Assembly: GCF_011761265.1 (NCBI RefSeq)
Contig: NZ_JAAOZB010000002.1
Span: 744,001-808,000, forward strand
Source of the DNA: Microbacterium halimionae
GTDB lineage: Bacteria; Actinomycetota; Actinomycetes; Actinomycetales; Microbacteriaceae
Length of the DNA: 64,000 bases
Direction of reading: 5' to 3'
A program made the position numbers and the translations under genes. Numbering within the stretch: the first letter of the stretch is position 1; every line of letters begins with the position of its first letter. Of the stretch, positions 13,687 through 21,361 are shown in pieces. The notes under the pieces were generated by a model. The model worked only from the letters and a program-made list of their open reading frames with translations, was not told the origin of the DNA and did not search any database.

Positions 13687-14949
13687 ATGGGTAAAGGGGA
13701 TGGTCGGGGTCGCCTGACGTCGCCCGCCGACGTCGACGACACCGGTGCGCACGTGCTGCACGTCGACATGGACGCTTTCTACCCGTCGGTAGCGATTCTT
13801 GATAACCCCACGCTTCGCGGCAAGCCGGTCATCATCGGTTCTCCCGAAGGTAGGAGCGTCGTATCGAGTGCCTCATATGAGGCGCGAGTTTACGGAGTGA
13901 GGTCCGCGATGCCGGTGTCGCAGGCCTTGCGGTTGTGCCCGAAAGCAATCGTTGTCCCGCCGAATTTTGCGCGATACCGCGAACTCTCCCAGCAGGTCAT
14001 GGAGGTCTTCCATGAGGTGACTCCACTCGTCGAGCAGCTGTCGATCGACGAAGCGTTTCTCGATGTCAGCGGATCACGCCGCCTGTGGGGAAGACCGAGA
14101 GAAATCGCGCAGATGGTCCGGGAGCGTGTCTATGAGAAGACTGGTCTAACCTGCAGCGTCGGGGCGGCCGCGACGAAGCACGTCGCAAAGATGGCATCCA
14201 CTCTGAGTAAGCCGGATGGCTTACTGGTGGTGTCCGCCGCCTCCACAACGTCGTTTCTCGCGCCGTTGTCGGTGCGCAACCTCTGGGGCGTGGGTCCGAA
14301 GTCTGCTGATCTTCTAGAAGCCCGTGGCATCCGCATCGTCGCTGATGTACTCACGACACCGATCGAGGTGCTGCAACGAGTGCTCGGCGCGTCGATGGGG
14401 GAGCGGGTGTGGCAGCTTGCCCGTGGAATCGACGCTCGCTCGGTACAAACTGAACGCATCGAAAAGAGCGTCGGCCACGAAGAGACATTTGACGTAGACG
14501 TCAGTGATGATGATGCGCTCCGTGCAGAACTGCGAAGGTTGTCGGATCGTGTGGGAGCGCGCCTGCGCCGCCACGACTGGAGTGCTCAAACCGTGTCGAT
14601 CAAGATTAGATTCGCTGATTTCACCACTGTCACTCGTGGCCTTACGCTCGCTGAACCGTCGAACGTGAGTCAGCGCATCGGTGATGTAGCGCTTGACTTG
14701 TTCTCGCAGTTGCACCGTGGGCAAGCTGTGCGTTTGGTCGGTGTGCGAGCTGAGAATCTTCGTCCAGCGTCGATGCAAGGCGCAGGGCTGTGGGATGACG
14801 ACGCGGAGTGGCGGCGAGTGGATGGCGCTCTAGACGGCGCTGCGACGCGCTTTGGTGCCGGCGCAATAACCCGCGCAGCGCTAATCGGACCCAAGCGAGG
14901 TGGCGGCTCGTTGCCGAGCCATCCGCGGCCCGACGACGACCTTTCGTGA
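13687..14949 (+). CDS. dinB: DNA polymerase IV (Y-family, DinB)
   Basis: DinB is a distributive lesion-bypass DNA polymerase. The 420-residue protein shows the metal-binding HVDMDAFYPSV near residue 25, the second acidic motif SIDEAFLDVSG, HhH motifs around LWGVGPKSADLLE, and a little-finger domain (VGHEETFDVDV onward). The frame also opens at GTG 13669, but ATG 13687 gives the usual N-terminus and lies 6 nt after GAGAAT. No LexA-like operator was recognised upstream. A canonical C-terminal beta-clamp peptide is not obvious. Confidence 0.93.
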   Translation: MGKGDGRGRLTSPADVDDTGAHVLHVDMDAFYPSVAILDNPTLRGKPVIIGSPEGRSVVSSASYEARVYGVRSAMPVSQALRLCPKAIVVPPNFARYRELSQQVMEVFHEVTPLVEQLSIDEAFLDVSGSRRLWGRPREIAQMVRERVYEKTGLTCSVGAAATKHVAKMASTLSKPDGLLVVSAASTTSFLAPLSVRNLWGVGPKSADLLEARGIRIVADVLTTPIEVLQRVLGASMGERVWQLARGIDARSVQTERIEKSVGHEETFDVDVSDDDALRAELRRLSDRVGARLRRHDWSAQTVSIKIRFADFTTVTRGLTLAEPSNVSQRIGDVALDLFSQLHRGQAVRLVGVRAENLRPASMQGAGLWDDDAEWRRVDGALDGAATRFGAGAITRAALIGPKRGGGSLPSHPRPDDDLS

Positions 14950-14984
14950 ACGGATGCGTTCTGGGCAGGAAGCGTTTCACGGGG

Positions 14985-14990
14985 TAGCGT
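14985..14990 (+). promoter_or_regulatory. Candidate -10 box of the GerW-like gene (leaderless)
   Basis: TAGCGT is followed by 6 nt (GGGAGC) and the ATG at 14997. GGGAG could serve as a short-spaced Shine-Dalgarno, so this case is ambiguous. Confidence 0.4.
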
Positions 14991-14996
14991 GGGAGC

Positions 14997-15317
14997 ATGC
15001 CAAACATCGCACTCGACATCGGTAAGCAAACTGCGACACTGGGCGTGAAGGCGGCCTACGGGGAACAGCAGGATGTCGATGGCATCCGAATCATTCCTGT
15101 CGCTCTCACGTGGACCGGCTTCGGCGGCGGGTCCGACGAATCTGGCAACGGTGGCGGCGGTGGCGGCGGATACGCTGTGCCGCTCGGCGCATACATCCGT
15201 ACGGGTGACGAATTGCGTTTCGTCCCGAACGTCGTGTCGTTTGTTGCGGTGGCAATTCCGTTCGTGTGGGTCGCCGGTCGCGCGCTGAGCCGTGTCATCC
15301 GCGCGCTCAAAAAGTAG
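14997..15317 (+). CDS. GerW/YtfJ-like membrane-anchored protein
   Basis: The 106-residue protein has the GerW (YtfJ) layout: a short beta segment ending GIRIIPVALTW, a glycine-rich centre (FGGGSDESGNGGGGGGG), a second beta segment YAVPLGAYIRTGDELRFVPN, and a hydrophobic stretch of about 18 residues before a basic tail (RALSRVIRALKK). In spore formers GerW acts in germination; the role of this type in non-sporulating actinobacteria is unknown to me. The C-terminal helix suggests a membrane anchor. It overlaps the next gene by 26 nt. Confidence 0.6.
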   Translation: MPNIALDIGKQTATLGVKAAYGEQQDVDGIRIIPVALTWTGFGGGSDESGNGGGGGGGYAVPLGAYIRTGDELRFVPNVVSFVAVAIPFVWVAGRALSRVIRALKK

Positions 15318-15885
15318 CTCTGCGCCGCTAGATTCGGCCTTACAGAACGCTGCACGGCACGTACTCCGCGCAGCCGACGGGTTCCGACAATCAGCACCGG
15401 TTGTTCTGATCGACGGCCGAAGTGGCGCGGGAAAGTCGACGCTTGCGCGACTTTTAACTGAGTTCGAGTCAAATTCGGCTCGTATGCAGTTGATTGCTCT
15501 CGACGATATTTATCCCGGGTGGGACGGTCTCGACGATGGTGTGGCCTACGTGCGACAACACGTTCTTGAGCCGCACGCGCGTGGTGAGGTTGCGCGGTGG
15601 CAGCGATGGGACTGGGAGCGGGACTGTCGCGCGGAACACAGCGAGGTTGACCCCGATCGGAGCCTCGTCATTGAAGGCTCCGGCATCATCACCGAGCTGA
15701 CGATGCCCTTTGCTTCTGTCGCAGTATGGCTCGACGCTCCAGATCTCGCACGGAAACAACGGGCGCTCGGGCGTGACGGTGACACGTATTCTCCCCACTG
15801 GGAACGGTGGGCGGCTCAGGAGGAGGCGCACATACTTCGAGATCAACCTTCCGCCCGCGCGACTTTGAGGTTCGACCTGCCGTAA
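15292..15885 (+). CDS. P-loop kinase-like ATPase (uridine kinase family)
   Basis: This 197-residue protein carries a Walker A motif, IDGRSGAGKSTLARLL, at about 41-56, an acidic LIALDDIYPGWDGL segment like the DDFY motif of uridine kinases, and a Walker B-like LVIEGSGIIT. A small-molecule kinase is likely, with unknown substrate. The GTG start at 15292 lies inside the preceding gene; GTG 15361 further in is the main alternative, since the first 20 residues are low-complexity. It converges on the DUF2017 gene. Confidence 0.7.
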   Translation: MSSARSKSSSAPLDSALQNAARHVLRAADGFRQSAPVVLIDGRSGAGKSTLARLLTEFESNSARMQLIALDDIYPGWDGLDDGVAYVRQHVLEPHARGEVARWQRWDWERDCRAEHSEVDPDRSLVIEGSGIITELTMPFASVAVWLDAPDLARKQRALGRDGDTYSPHWERWAAQEEAHILRDQPSARATLRFDLP

Positions 15886-15900
15886 CAACCGTCGGTGGCG

Positions 15901-16383
15901 TCAGGCGTTTATTGCGTTCACTAGACCGTCGAGGCGGTAGCCGACCCATTCGTAGATTCCGAAGCGGGGATCTTCGGAATCAAGATCATCCTCGGTGGTA
16001 ATGCCGAGCCGCGTCGCGAGAACGAGCCGGATTGCGCTGAGCGTCCGCAACCAGGATTCGGCATCGGACGCTGAAAGAGTGAGTACGACCTCTTCCAGCG
16101 CGCTCGCATGCGCCACATCTGCGGTATCGGTTGTCAGGCCCGCATCATTCAGGGCAGCGAGCACAACAGCTGAGTCCATGCGGCGACGTTCGAGCAGGGC
16201 GCTTCGCGTAAGGTCTCGGAATTCCGCCGATGCGGCAGCATCGTCGGGGTAAACCGACGGAGAGAGCCGTTCGATTGCTGGATCTTGATCGGGTTCAGAG
16301 AGAACCGTGGCGAATTGCGACACGAGGTCAGCAAGATGCGCTGCCTCAATCCGCGTGATTGTCATCAAGACGAGACCTGTCAC
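15901..16383 (-). CDS. DUF2017 family protein
   Basis: The 160-residue protein matches DUF2017, an actinobacterial helical family often encoded directly after clpS. It is acidic, with the conserved end DPRFGIYEWVGYRLDGLV. A mycobacterial relative has been described as a regulator of amino-acid/oxidative stress genes (AosR); equivalence here is only inferred. The start is GTG 16383, because it overlaps the clpS TGA (GTGA); the frame extends further upstream to 16410. It is the last gene of the zincin-clpS-DUF2017 run. Confidence 0.82.
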   Translation of the reverse strand: MTGLVLMTITRIEAAHLADLVSQFATVLSEPDQDPAIERLSPSVYPDDAAASAEFRDLTRSALLERRRMDSAVVLAALNDAGLTTDTADVAHASALEEVVLTLSASDAESWLRTLSAIRLVLATRLGITTEDDLDSEDPRFGIYEWVGYRLDGLVNAINA

Positions 16384-16676
16384 TGTGGACTCCTTCTCAC
16401 TGTTGCCCAAAGGCCGTAATCGTGCATCGCGTGCGCATGAAGCTCCATCACTTCGCGCGCGCCCTCAGCAACAACAGCCAAACCGTCGTTATGAACGGCG
16501 AGCATCAATCGGTTTGCTTCAGTCTGCGAGTATCCAAAATACGACCGAAACACGTGGACGACGTAACTCATGAGGTTGACGGGATCATTCCAGACAACTG
16601 TCTGCCAACTGCGGTCACGCTCGCTGCTCGCGGTTGTGTTTACTCGTTCATCGAGATCCAGGTCGGCGGTCGCCAT
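16380..16676 (-). CDS. clpS: ATP-dependent Clp protease adaptor ClpS
   Basis: ClpS delivers N-degron substrates to the Clp ATPase-protease. The 98-residue protein shows VVWNDPVNLMSYVVHVF, with the acidic/Asn pocket residues that recognise N-terminal amino acids, and the second pocket segment MLAVHNDGLAVVAEG. The ATG at 16676 lies 2 nt after the zincin stop; ATG 16688 in the same frame is an alternative that overlaps it. It is coupled to the DUF2017 gene by a GTGA overlap. clpP1, clpP2 and clpX lie 30 kb away in this window. Confidence 0.93.
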   Translation of the reverse strand: MATADLDLDERVNTTASSERDRSWQTVVWNDPVNLMSYVVHVFRSYFGYSQTEANRLMLAVHNDGLAVVAEGAREVMELHAHAMHDYGLWATVRRSPQ

Positions 16677-16678
16677 GC

Positions 16679-17029
16679 CTACGCCCATCCGAGTTCGTGG
16701 AGTCTGTCGTCGTCGATGCCGTAGAAATGCGCGATTTCGTGCACAAGGGTTGTGTGGACCTCGGCTCTGAGCTCATCTATCGCATCGACAGCGGCGAGAT
16801 GAGACTCGCGGAAAATTACAATTCGATCGGGGAGTTCGGCCATCCCATAGGTATCACGCTCGGGGAGAGACCATCCGTCATACAGGCCGAGAAGATCAAG
16901 GCTTCCGTCTTCAGGGCGATCCTCTACGACGAAGATAACGTTGTCGAGGCCCTCAACCATGTCGTCCGGGAGCTGGTCTAGCTCCTCGACGACGAGGCGT
17001 TCGAACGCTTCTGCATCCATTTCACACAT
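16679..17029 (-). CDS. Minimal zinc metallopeptidase (zincin family)
   Basis: This small protein (116 residues) ends in VHEIAHFYGIDDDRLHELGW, an extended HExxHxxGxxD zinc motif. It matches the zincin_1/DUF1025 family of actinobacterial and proteobacterial minimal metallopeptidases, whose substrates are unknown. The centre is acidic, with GLDNVIFVVEDRPED. The frame extends into the tRNA-His gene, so the start must be ATG 17029 or ATG 17020. It is the first protein gene of the clpS run, 3 nt from clpS, which suggests a link to protein turnover. Confidence 0.8.
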   Translation of the reverse strand: MCEMDAEAFERLVVEELDQLPDDMVEGLDNVIFVVEDRPEDGSLDLLGLYDGWSLPERDTYGMAELPDRIVIFRESHLAAVDAIDELRAEVHTTLVHEIAHFYGIDDDRLHELGWA

Positions 17030-17106
17030 TGGGGTGAGTAACGGGACTTGAACCCGCGACCACCTGGACCACAACCAGGTGCTCTACCAACTGAGCTATA
17101 CCCACC
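17030..17106 (-). tRNA. tRNA-His (anticodon GTG)
   Basis: The minus strand folds into a cloverleaf. The acceptor stem GTGGGTA pairs with TACTCAC. The anticodon loop TTGTGGT gives anticodon GTG. The T arm contains GGTTCAAGTC. G at -1 (17106) can pair with the discriminator C (17033), the tRNA-His identity element, and CCA is encoded (17032-17030). Confidence 0.96.
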
Positions 17107-17137
17107 ATGTGCCCTCGCGGGCAACTAAATAATTCTC

Positions 17138-17764
17138 TCACAAAGTGGAGGAAAAAGATGACACAACTGACGCGGATGCCGTTTTGGCTTGGTCACTTGT
17201 CGGTCCGGGCTCTGGAACAAATACCGCTTCGCGATAGTAGGCGAGCTCGCGGATGGACTCCAGAATGTCTGCAAGTGCCCGGTGCCCGCCATTTTTGTCG
17301 GGCGCGTTGAAGTAGGCCCGTGGATACCAGCGTCGTGAAAGTTCTTTGATGCTCGACACGTCGACGTTGCGGTAGTGAAGCCATCGATCGACACGCGGCA
17401 TATATTTGGCGAGGAACATGCGGTCTGTTCCGATCGTGTTCCCTGCGAGCGGCGCCTTGCCCTCGACCGGAGCAAAACGCTGGATGTATTCCAACGCCTG
17501 AAACTCAGCGTCGGCGAGACTCACTCCGTGCGGGATTTCTTCGATAAGCCCGGATGTCGTGTGCATCTGCGTGACGAAGTCGTTCATGTTCGCCAGCGCG
17601 GAGTCATCCGGTTTGATTACGACCTGGAATCCGGGATCAAGAATGCGCAGTTCGAAATCTGTGACGACAATAGCGATTTCGACGAGTTCGTCGACCTCGA
17701 GATCTAGTCCCGTCATTTCGCAGTCGATCCAGACAAGTCTGTCGTTTTCGGAGGTTCCCATCAT
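17138..17764 (-). CDS. orn: Oligoribonuclease Orn
   Basis: Orn degrades 2-5 nt RNAs and pGpG to mononucleotides. It is a DEDDh exonuclease: WIDCEMTGLD holds the first Asp/Glu pair, the middle holds GNTIGTDRMFLAKYMP, and GHRALADILESI holds His and the last Asp. The alanine/serine-rich tail after EPGPTSDQ is variable. The frame opens at 17794. ATG 17764 (208 residues) is preferred because AGGA lies 9-12 nt upstream and the family starts close to WIDCEMTG; the next codon is also ATG. Confidence 0.92.
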   Translation of the reverse strand: MMGTSENDRLVWIDCEMTGLDLEVDELVEIAIVVTDFELRILDPGFQVVIKPDDSALANMNDFVTQMHTTSGLIEEIPHGVSLADAEFQALEYIQRFAPVEGKAPLAGNTIGTDRMFLAKYMPRVDRWLHYRNVDVSSIKELSRRWYPRAYFNAPDKNGGHRALADILESIRELAYYREAVFVPEPGPTSDQAKTASASVVSSFSSTL

Positions 17765-17904
17765 GCGATCCATCCTGTCAGGGGGGTCGGACATCCCCGG
17801 GGGTTCCCTGCCGACTTTACCGGTGACTGAAAGAGTTGAAGACAGGTCACGACGCGCAAAGCGTTTCGCTCTGTTCGGGGTGCGCGGTATCTTAGGAGCA
17901 GTAC

Positions 17905-17977
17905 GCCCTCGTAGCTCAGTGGATAGAGCAGCGGCCTTCTAATCCGCCGGTCGCACGTTCGAATCGTGCCGAGGGCA
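17905..17977 (+). tRNA. tRNA-Arg (anticodon TCT)
   Basis: A cloverleaf with acceptor GCCCTCG/CGAGGGC and discriminator A at 17977. The anticodon loop CTTCTAA gives anticodon TCT and the T loop is in GTTCGAATC. CCA is not encoded (the genome continues CCG), unlike tRNA-His and tRNA-Gly here. A possible -10 box TATCTT lies at 17888-17893. Confidence 0.96.
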
Positions 17978-18054
17978 CCGTGGAATCAGGCCTGAGGGCT
18001 CGTCGAAGGGTCCGTCGATACGCCACATTTTGGCGACAGGATCTTTTCGTCTGG

Positions 18055-18060
18055 CATTAT
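18055..18060 (+). promoter_or_regulatory. Candidate -10 box of mgtE (leaderless)
   Basis: CATTAT is followed by 6 nt (GCCCGG) and GTG 18067. It differs from TANNNT at the first base, so it is weaker evidence than the others, but it supports the internal GTG as the mgtE start. Confidence 0.35.
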
Positions 18061-18066
18061 GCCCGG

Positions 18067-19413
18067 GTGGATCGTGAACTTGATGAGTTGAAAGCTCAGG
18101 TCGAACCGGCTCTCAGGCGGCGGGATCTGCCGACTCTGGCAGGCCTGTTGTACGGGACGAGCGCGGCAATTGTTAGCCGTCTGCTCGAAAGAGAAGATGC
18201 GGCAGACCGCGCCGTCTTGTACCGACTTCTTCCGCGCGAGCAAGCGCTGGAGGTATTTGAACTTTTAGACAGCGCAATGCGCGCAGAGCTTTTCGTTGGA
18301 TTGCGCCACGAAGACGTCGCCCGCGTTTTCGAGGAGCTTGACCCCGACGATCGCGCGCAGCTCGTTGACGAGCTGCCCGCGGGTGTCGCGCGACGACTTA
18401 TGAGTGGTCTGTCCGCGGGGGAGCGAGAGCTCACTGCCCCAATGCTGGGGTACGCACGAGGCACGATCGGTCGTCATATGAGTACGGAGTACGTGCGGCT
18501 GCAGCCTCAGCTCACGGTCGGAGATGCTCTCTCACATGTACGCCATCGTGGCCACAGTGCAGAAACCATCTACACGCTCCCGGTCACCGACAGTGCGCGA
18601 CGGATGCTGGGTGTCGTCGGCCTACGCGAGCTAGTGATGGGCGATGCGCACGTACTCGTTGGTGATGTCATGGTGGACGCCCACCAGGTGCACGCCACCG
18701 ACGATGCAGAAGTCGCCGCACGCTCGCTTGTGGATGCGCAGCTCTTGGCCGCTCCCGTGGTGGACGGCGAGGACCGTTTGCTCGGCATTCTGACGGTTGA
18801 CGATGCGTCGCGGATCTTGGACGATGCTGAAGCTGAAGACGCGGCACGCCAGGGCGCCTCCGAACCGTTGCGTCGGCCTTACCTCACGACGCCCGTGCTC
18901 GGCATCGTGCGAGCACGCGTGACGTGGCTGCTGGTCTTGGCAGTTTCAGCACTACTCACAGTGCAAGTACTGGATGTCTTCGAAGCGACTCTCGAGCAGG
19001 TCGTCACTCTCGCCCTCTTCATCCCACTTCTCACCGGAACCGCCGGGAACACCGGAGCGCAAGCGGCAACGACGGTGACCCGCGCGCTTGCCGTGGGCGA
19101 TGTTCGCCCACGTGACTCACTGCTGGTGGCGTGGCGTGAAGTGCGCGTCGGGCTGCTCCTCGGAGGACTCCTGGGGATTCTCGGACTCGTCTTGGGAAGT
19201 ATCGCATTCGACTTCGGGCTCGGTGCGGTCATCGGTCTCACTCTGCTCGCAGTGTGCACGCTTGCCGCAACCGTCGGCGGGGTGATGCCCATGCTTGCAC
19301 GTGCTGTCGGGGCGGATCCTGCGGTGTTCAGCACACCATTTATCTCCACGTTCTGCGATGCAACGAGCCTGATTATCTACTTCGGTATGGCTACCTGGAT
19401 TCTTCAGCTGTGA
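18067..19413 (+). CDS. mgtE: Magnesium transporter MgtE
   Basis: MgtE is a Mg2+-gated Mg2+ channel of the cytoplasmic membrane. The 448-residue protein has the cytoplasmic N domain of helical repeats (LDPDDRAQLVDELP), a CBS pair (about residues 125-260), and five C-terminal membrane segments with the pore signature TGTAGNTGAQAATTVTRAL. The frame opens at 17980 next to tRNA-Arg, but the extra N-terminus is basic and unlike the family. GTG 18067 gives the expected length and has a -10-like CATTAT 6 nt upstream. A strong hairpin follows. Confidence 0.93.
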   Translation: MDRELDELKAQVEPALRRRDLPTLAGLLYGTSAAIVSRLLEREDAADRAVLYRLLPREQALEVFELLDSAMRAELFVGLRHEDVARVFEELDPDDRAQLVDELPAGVARRLMSGLSAGERELTAPMLGYARGTIGRHMSTEYVRLQPQLTVGDALSHVRHRGHSAETIYTLPVTDSARRMLGVVGLRELVMGDAHVLVGDVMVDAHQVHATDDAEVAARSLVDAQLLAAPVVDGEDRLLGILTVDDASRILDDAEAEDAARQGASEPLRRPYLTTPVLGIVRARVTWLLVLAVSALLTVQVLDVFEATLEQVVTLALFIPLLTGTAGNTGAQAATTVTRALAVGDVRPRDSLLVAWREVRVGLLLGGLLGILGLVLGSIAFDFGLGAVIGLTLLAVCTLAATVGGVMPMLARAVGADPAVFSTPFISTFCDATSLIIYFGMATWILQL

Positions 19414-19417
19414 AGGA

Positions 19418-19447
19418 GGCAGTCCACTAAAGGGCATGTGGACTGCC
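19418..19447 (+). terminator. Hairpin after mgtE
   Basis: GGCAGTCCAC (19418-19427) and GTGGACTGCC (19438-19447) form a perfect 10-bp stem with a 10-nt loop starting 4 nt after the mgtE stop. No T tract follows, which is common for actinobacterial terminators. Confidence 0.65.
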
Positions 19448-19460
19448 CGAGATTCGCATA

Positions 19461-19483
19461 TTGGCACGTTCTCGGCGTGCCAA
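19461..19483 (+). promoter_or_regulatory. Candidate operator of the MocR-type regulator
   Basis: TTGGCAC (19461-19467) and GTGCCAA (19477-19483) are perfect 7-bp inverted arms separated by 9 bp. They sit just upstream of the TAATCT box and would cover the -35 region, where autorepression or activation by the adjacent GntR/MocR protein is plausible. Confidence 0.5.
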
Positions 19484-19489
19484 TCTCAG

Positions 19490-19495
19490 TAATCT
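19490..19495 (+). promoter_or_regulatory. Candidate -10 box of the MocR-type regulator (leaderless)
   Basis: TAATCT is followed by 6 nt (GTATAA) and the ATG at 19502. No Shine-Dalgarno is present. TATAAA overlapping the ATG is an alternative but would place the start site inside the gene. Confidence 0.45.
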
Positions 19496-19501
19496 GTATA
19501 A

Positions 19502-20935
19502 ATGGACTCTCGGATTTCGGCAAGATCGATGAGCGCACTTATCGGAAGCTGGCGTCTGAGCGATCCCGCCTATGAAGCACTAGCGAACAGCATCCGGTTG
19601 TTAAGCCTCGACAACCGGATCGCGCCGGGCACAGGACTCCCCGCAGAGCGAGAGCTAGCGGCGCACCTCAACATCAGCCGCACGACCGTTGCGGCGGCAT
19701 ATCAGAGCCTCAGAGACTCCGGCAACATCGAGAGTCTCCGCGGCTCGGGCAGCGTTACGAGGTCACTACCGGGTCGCGAGGGCGCGTCTATCGGCGCGCC
19801 CGGCGACACTATCGATCTCAGCCAAGCGAGCCCTGCCGCGTGGCCCGGCCTCGTGAGCGCATTCGCCGAAACGGCAGCGGTTGTCGCCTCGCTTCTCGGG
19901 CGGTCGGGATATGACGTGGTCGGTGCTCCGGAGCTACGACAGGCCATCGCTGCGCGATACACCGACGCCGGAATCCCGACATCCGAGTCGGAAATTCTTG
20001 TGACTAATGGCGCGCAAAGCGCCATCTTCCTGATCGCATCGGTCGCGCTCGGTCGCGGTGACCGTGTTGCAATGGAAACCCCGACATATCCGCACGCGGC
20101 CGACGCGATGCGTCGCGCTGGCGCGAGGGTGGTTGGGATCCCGGTGAGCACCGTGAGCGGGTGGGACCTTGACCGCGCCGAACAGGTATTCCGCCGAACG
20201 TCACCGACGCTCGCGTATGTGATGCCTGACTTCCACAACCCCACGGGCATGTCGATGACCAACAAGGCTCGCCGCATCTTCGAGGAGTCATCGGCGCGTG
20301 CGGGCACCATTCTGGTTGTCGACGAAACCACCGCGGAACTCGATATCGATCGAGTCGGTCTTTTTCGTCCATTGGGCCGCGGCGAATCGGCCGACGAACA
20401 GAATGTGGTTCGCCTTGGCTCGCTCGGAAAGACCGTGTGGGGCGGGCTCAGAATCGGCTGGGTACGCGCACAACCTGAATTTATCCGTCGGCTCGTCGTC
20501 GCCCGTTTTGCGCACGAACTCGGAACTGCCGAATTCGAGCAGTCGCTGGCAGTGCGGTTGCTCGACCGGATGCCCGAGATCATTGCCCATCGAGCTGCTC
20601 TGATGAGAGAAAGCCGTGACACCCTCATCAACGCGCTCTCTCAAAAGTTGCCGCAGTGGCAGGTGCCGCACACTCCAGGAGGAGTTTCGTTGTGGGTCGA
20701 GCTGGATGCCCCACTGAGCGGGCCACTCACAATGGCAGCGCGCTCCCAGGGCTTGATTCTTTCGTCCGGCTCACGATTCTCGCTCGAGGGCGGCCACGAA
20801 CGTCATCTTCGTATTCCCTTCACCGCAGCGCCGGCAGACTTGGAGCGTGCTGTCGAAATTCTCGCTGCGCAGTGGGGAAGTGTGCGAGCGGATGCTCCGC
20901 GGGTGATGAGTCATCCGCTCGAATCGGTTGTATAA
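19502..20935 (+). CDS. MocR-type PLP-dependent transcription regulator (GntR superfamily)
   Basis: The 477-residue protein has an N-terminal winged helix-turn-helix (LPAERELAAHLNISRTTVAA, about 44-63) fused to an aminotransferase-fold domain. The expected PLP lysine lies in RLGSLGKTVWGGLRIGW, preceded by VVDETTAELD. MocR proteins control genes of PLP, amine or amino-acid metabolism and often bind near their own promoter. The target is unknown: the next gene is a small unrelated protein on the other strand. A 7-bp inverted repeat upstream is a candidate operator. Confidence 0.88.
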   Translation: MDSRISARSMSALIGSWRLSDPAYEALANSIRLLSLDNRIAPGTGLPAERELAAHLNISRTTVAAAYQSLRDSGNIESLRGSGSVTRSLPGREGASIGAPGDTIDLSQASPAAWPGLVSAFAETAAVVASLLGRSGYDVVGAPELRQAIAARYTDAGIPTSESEILVTNGAQSAIFLIASVALGRGDRVAMETPTYPHAADAMRRAGARVVGIPVSTVSGWDLDRAEQVFRRTSPTLAYVMPDFHNPTGMSMTNKARRIFEESSARAGTILVVDETTAELDIDRVGLFRPLGRGESADEQNVVRLGSLGKTVWGGLRIGWVRAQPEFIRRLVVARFAHELGTAEFEQSLAVRLLDRMPEIIAHRAALMRESRDTLINALSQKLPQWQVPHTPGGVSLWVELDAPLSGPLTMAARSQGLILSSGSRFSLEGGHERHLRIPFTAAPADLERAVEILAAQWGSVRADAPRVMSHPLESVV

Positions 20936-20942
20936 CCCTCCG

Positions 20943-21212
20943 CTAGGAGTGTCGCAAGCATTCAATCGCGTCGGCGGCGCTCCAGAATGCCCCGACATCT
21001 CTGAAATTGCGGGTGGCGGCATGAAAACGCCGCGCGACAAACTGTGTACCTGAGGCGGTCTCCTCGGCTTTTAGATGGCCGATGATGCGGTCCCGGCCGT
21101 CGGTAACGCGCCACATGTTTTCCGGCAGAGGATGACATTTCAGACGCGATGTCGCGAAGGAAACATCTGGGATGAGGCGGTCGAGAGCGGGTGCTGCGTC
21201 GAGTGCTGTCAT
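20943..21212 (-). CDS. Small conserved hypothetical protein
   Basis: I do not recognise a characterised family. The 89-residue protein starts at ATG 21212, chosen because AAGGAG lies 8 nt upstream; the frame itself continues upstream. It has a central WRVTDGRDRIIGHL segment that could form a beta hairpin, and an aromatic, basic C-terminal half (FVARRFHAATRNFRDVGAFW). No signal peptide or membrane segment is seen. It is divergent from the ssb paralogue, which hints at a shared control region. Confidence 0.65.
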   Translation of the reverse strand: MTALDAAPALDRLIPDVSFATSRLKCHPLPENMWRVTDGRDRIIGHLKAEETASGTQFVARRFHAATRNFRDVGAFWSAADAIECLRHS

Positions 21213-21361
21213 GGTTTTCTCCTTCGCTGATTCGAAAGTATCTGTAGCCACCGACACCGACGCGGAAGTTGGATTCTCCCCACAGCTGCGGGCGCGCAGT
21301 TCCGTCCACAAAGCGAGGCATCTGCGTCGCTGTCTCGTCAGCGTCGTCGAGAGTGGATACC

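Noticed and set aside
13640-13690. LexA/SOS box upstream of dinB
   Set aside because: No actinobacterial LexA-type palindrome was found upstream; only the GC-rich hairpin is present.
17107-17137. Terminator between orn and tRNA-His
   Set aside because: TGCCC-TCGC-GGGCA is only a 5-bp stem without a T tract in the right direction, so it is too weak to annotate.
19702-20631. 309-codon open frame on the minus strand
   Set aside because: It is antisense to the MocR-type regulator and is Ser/Arg-rich without recognisable motifs.
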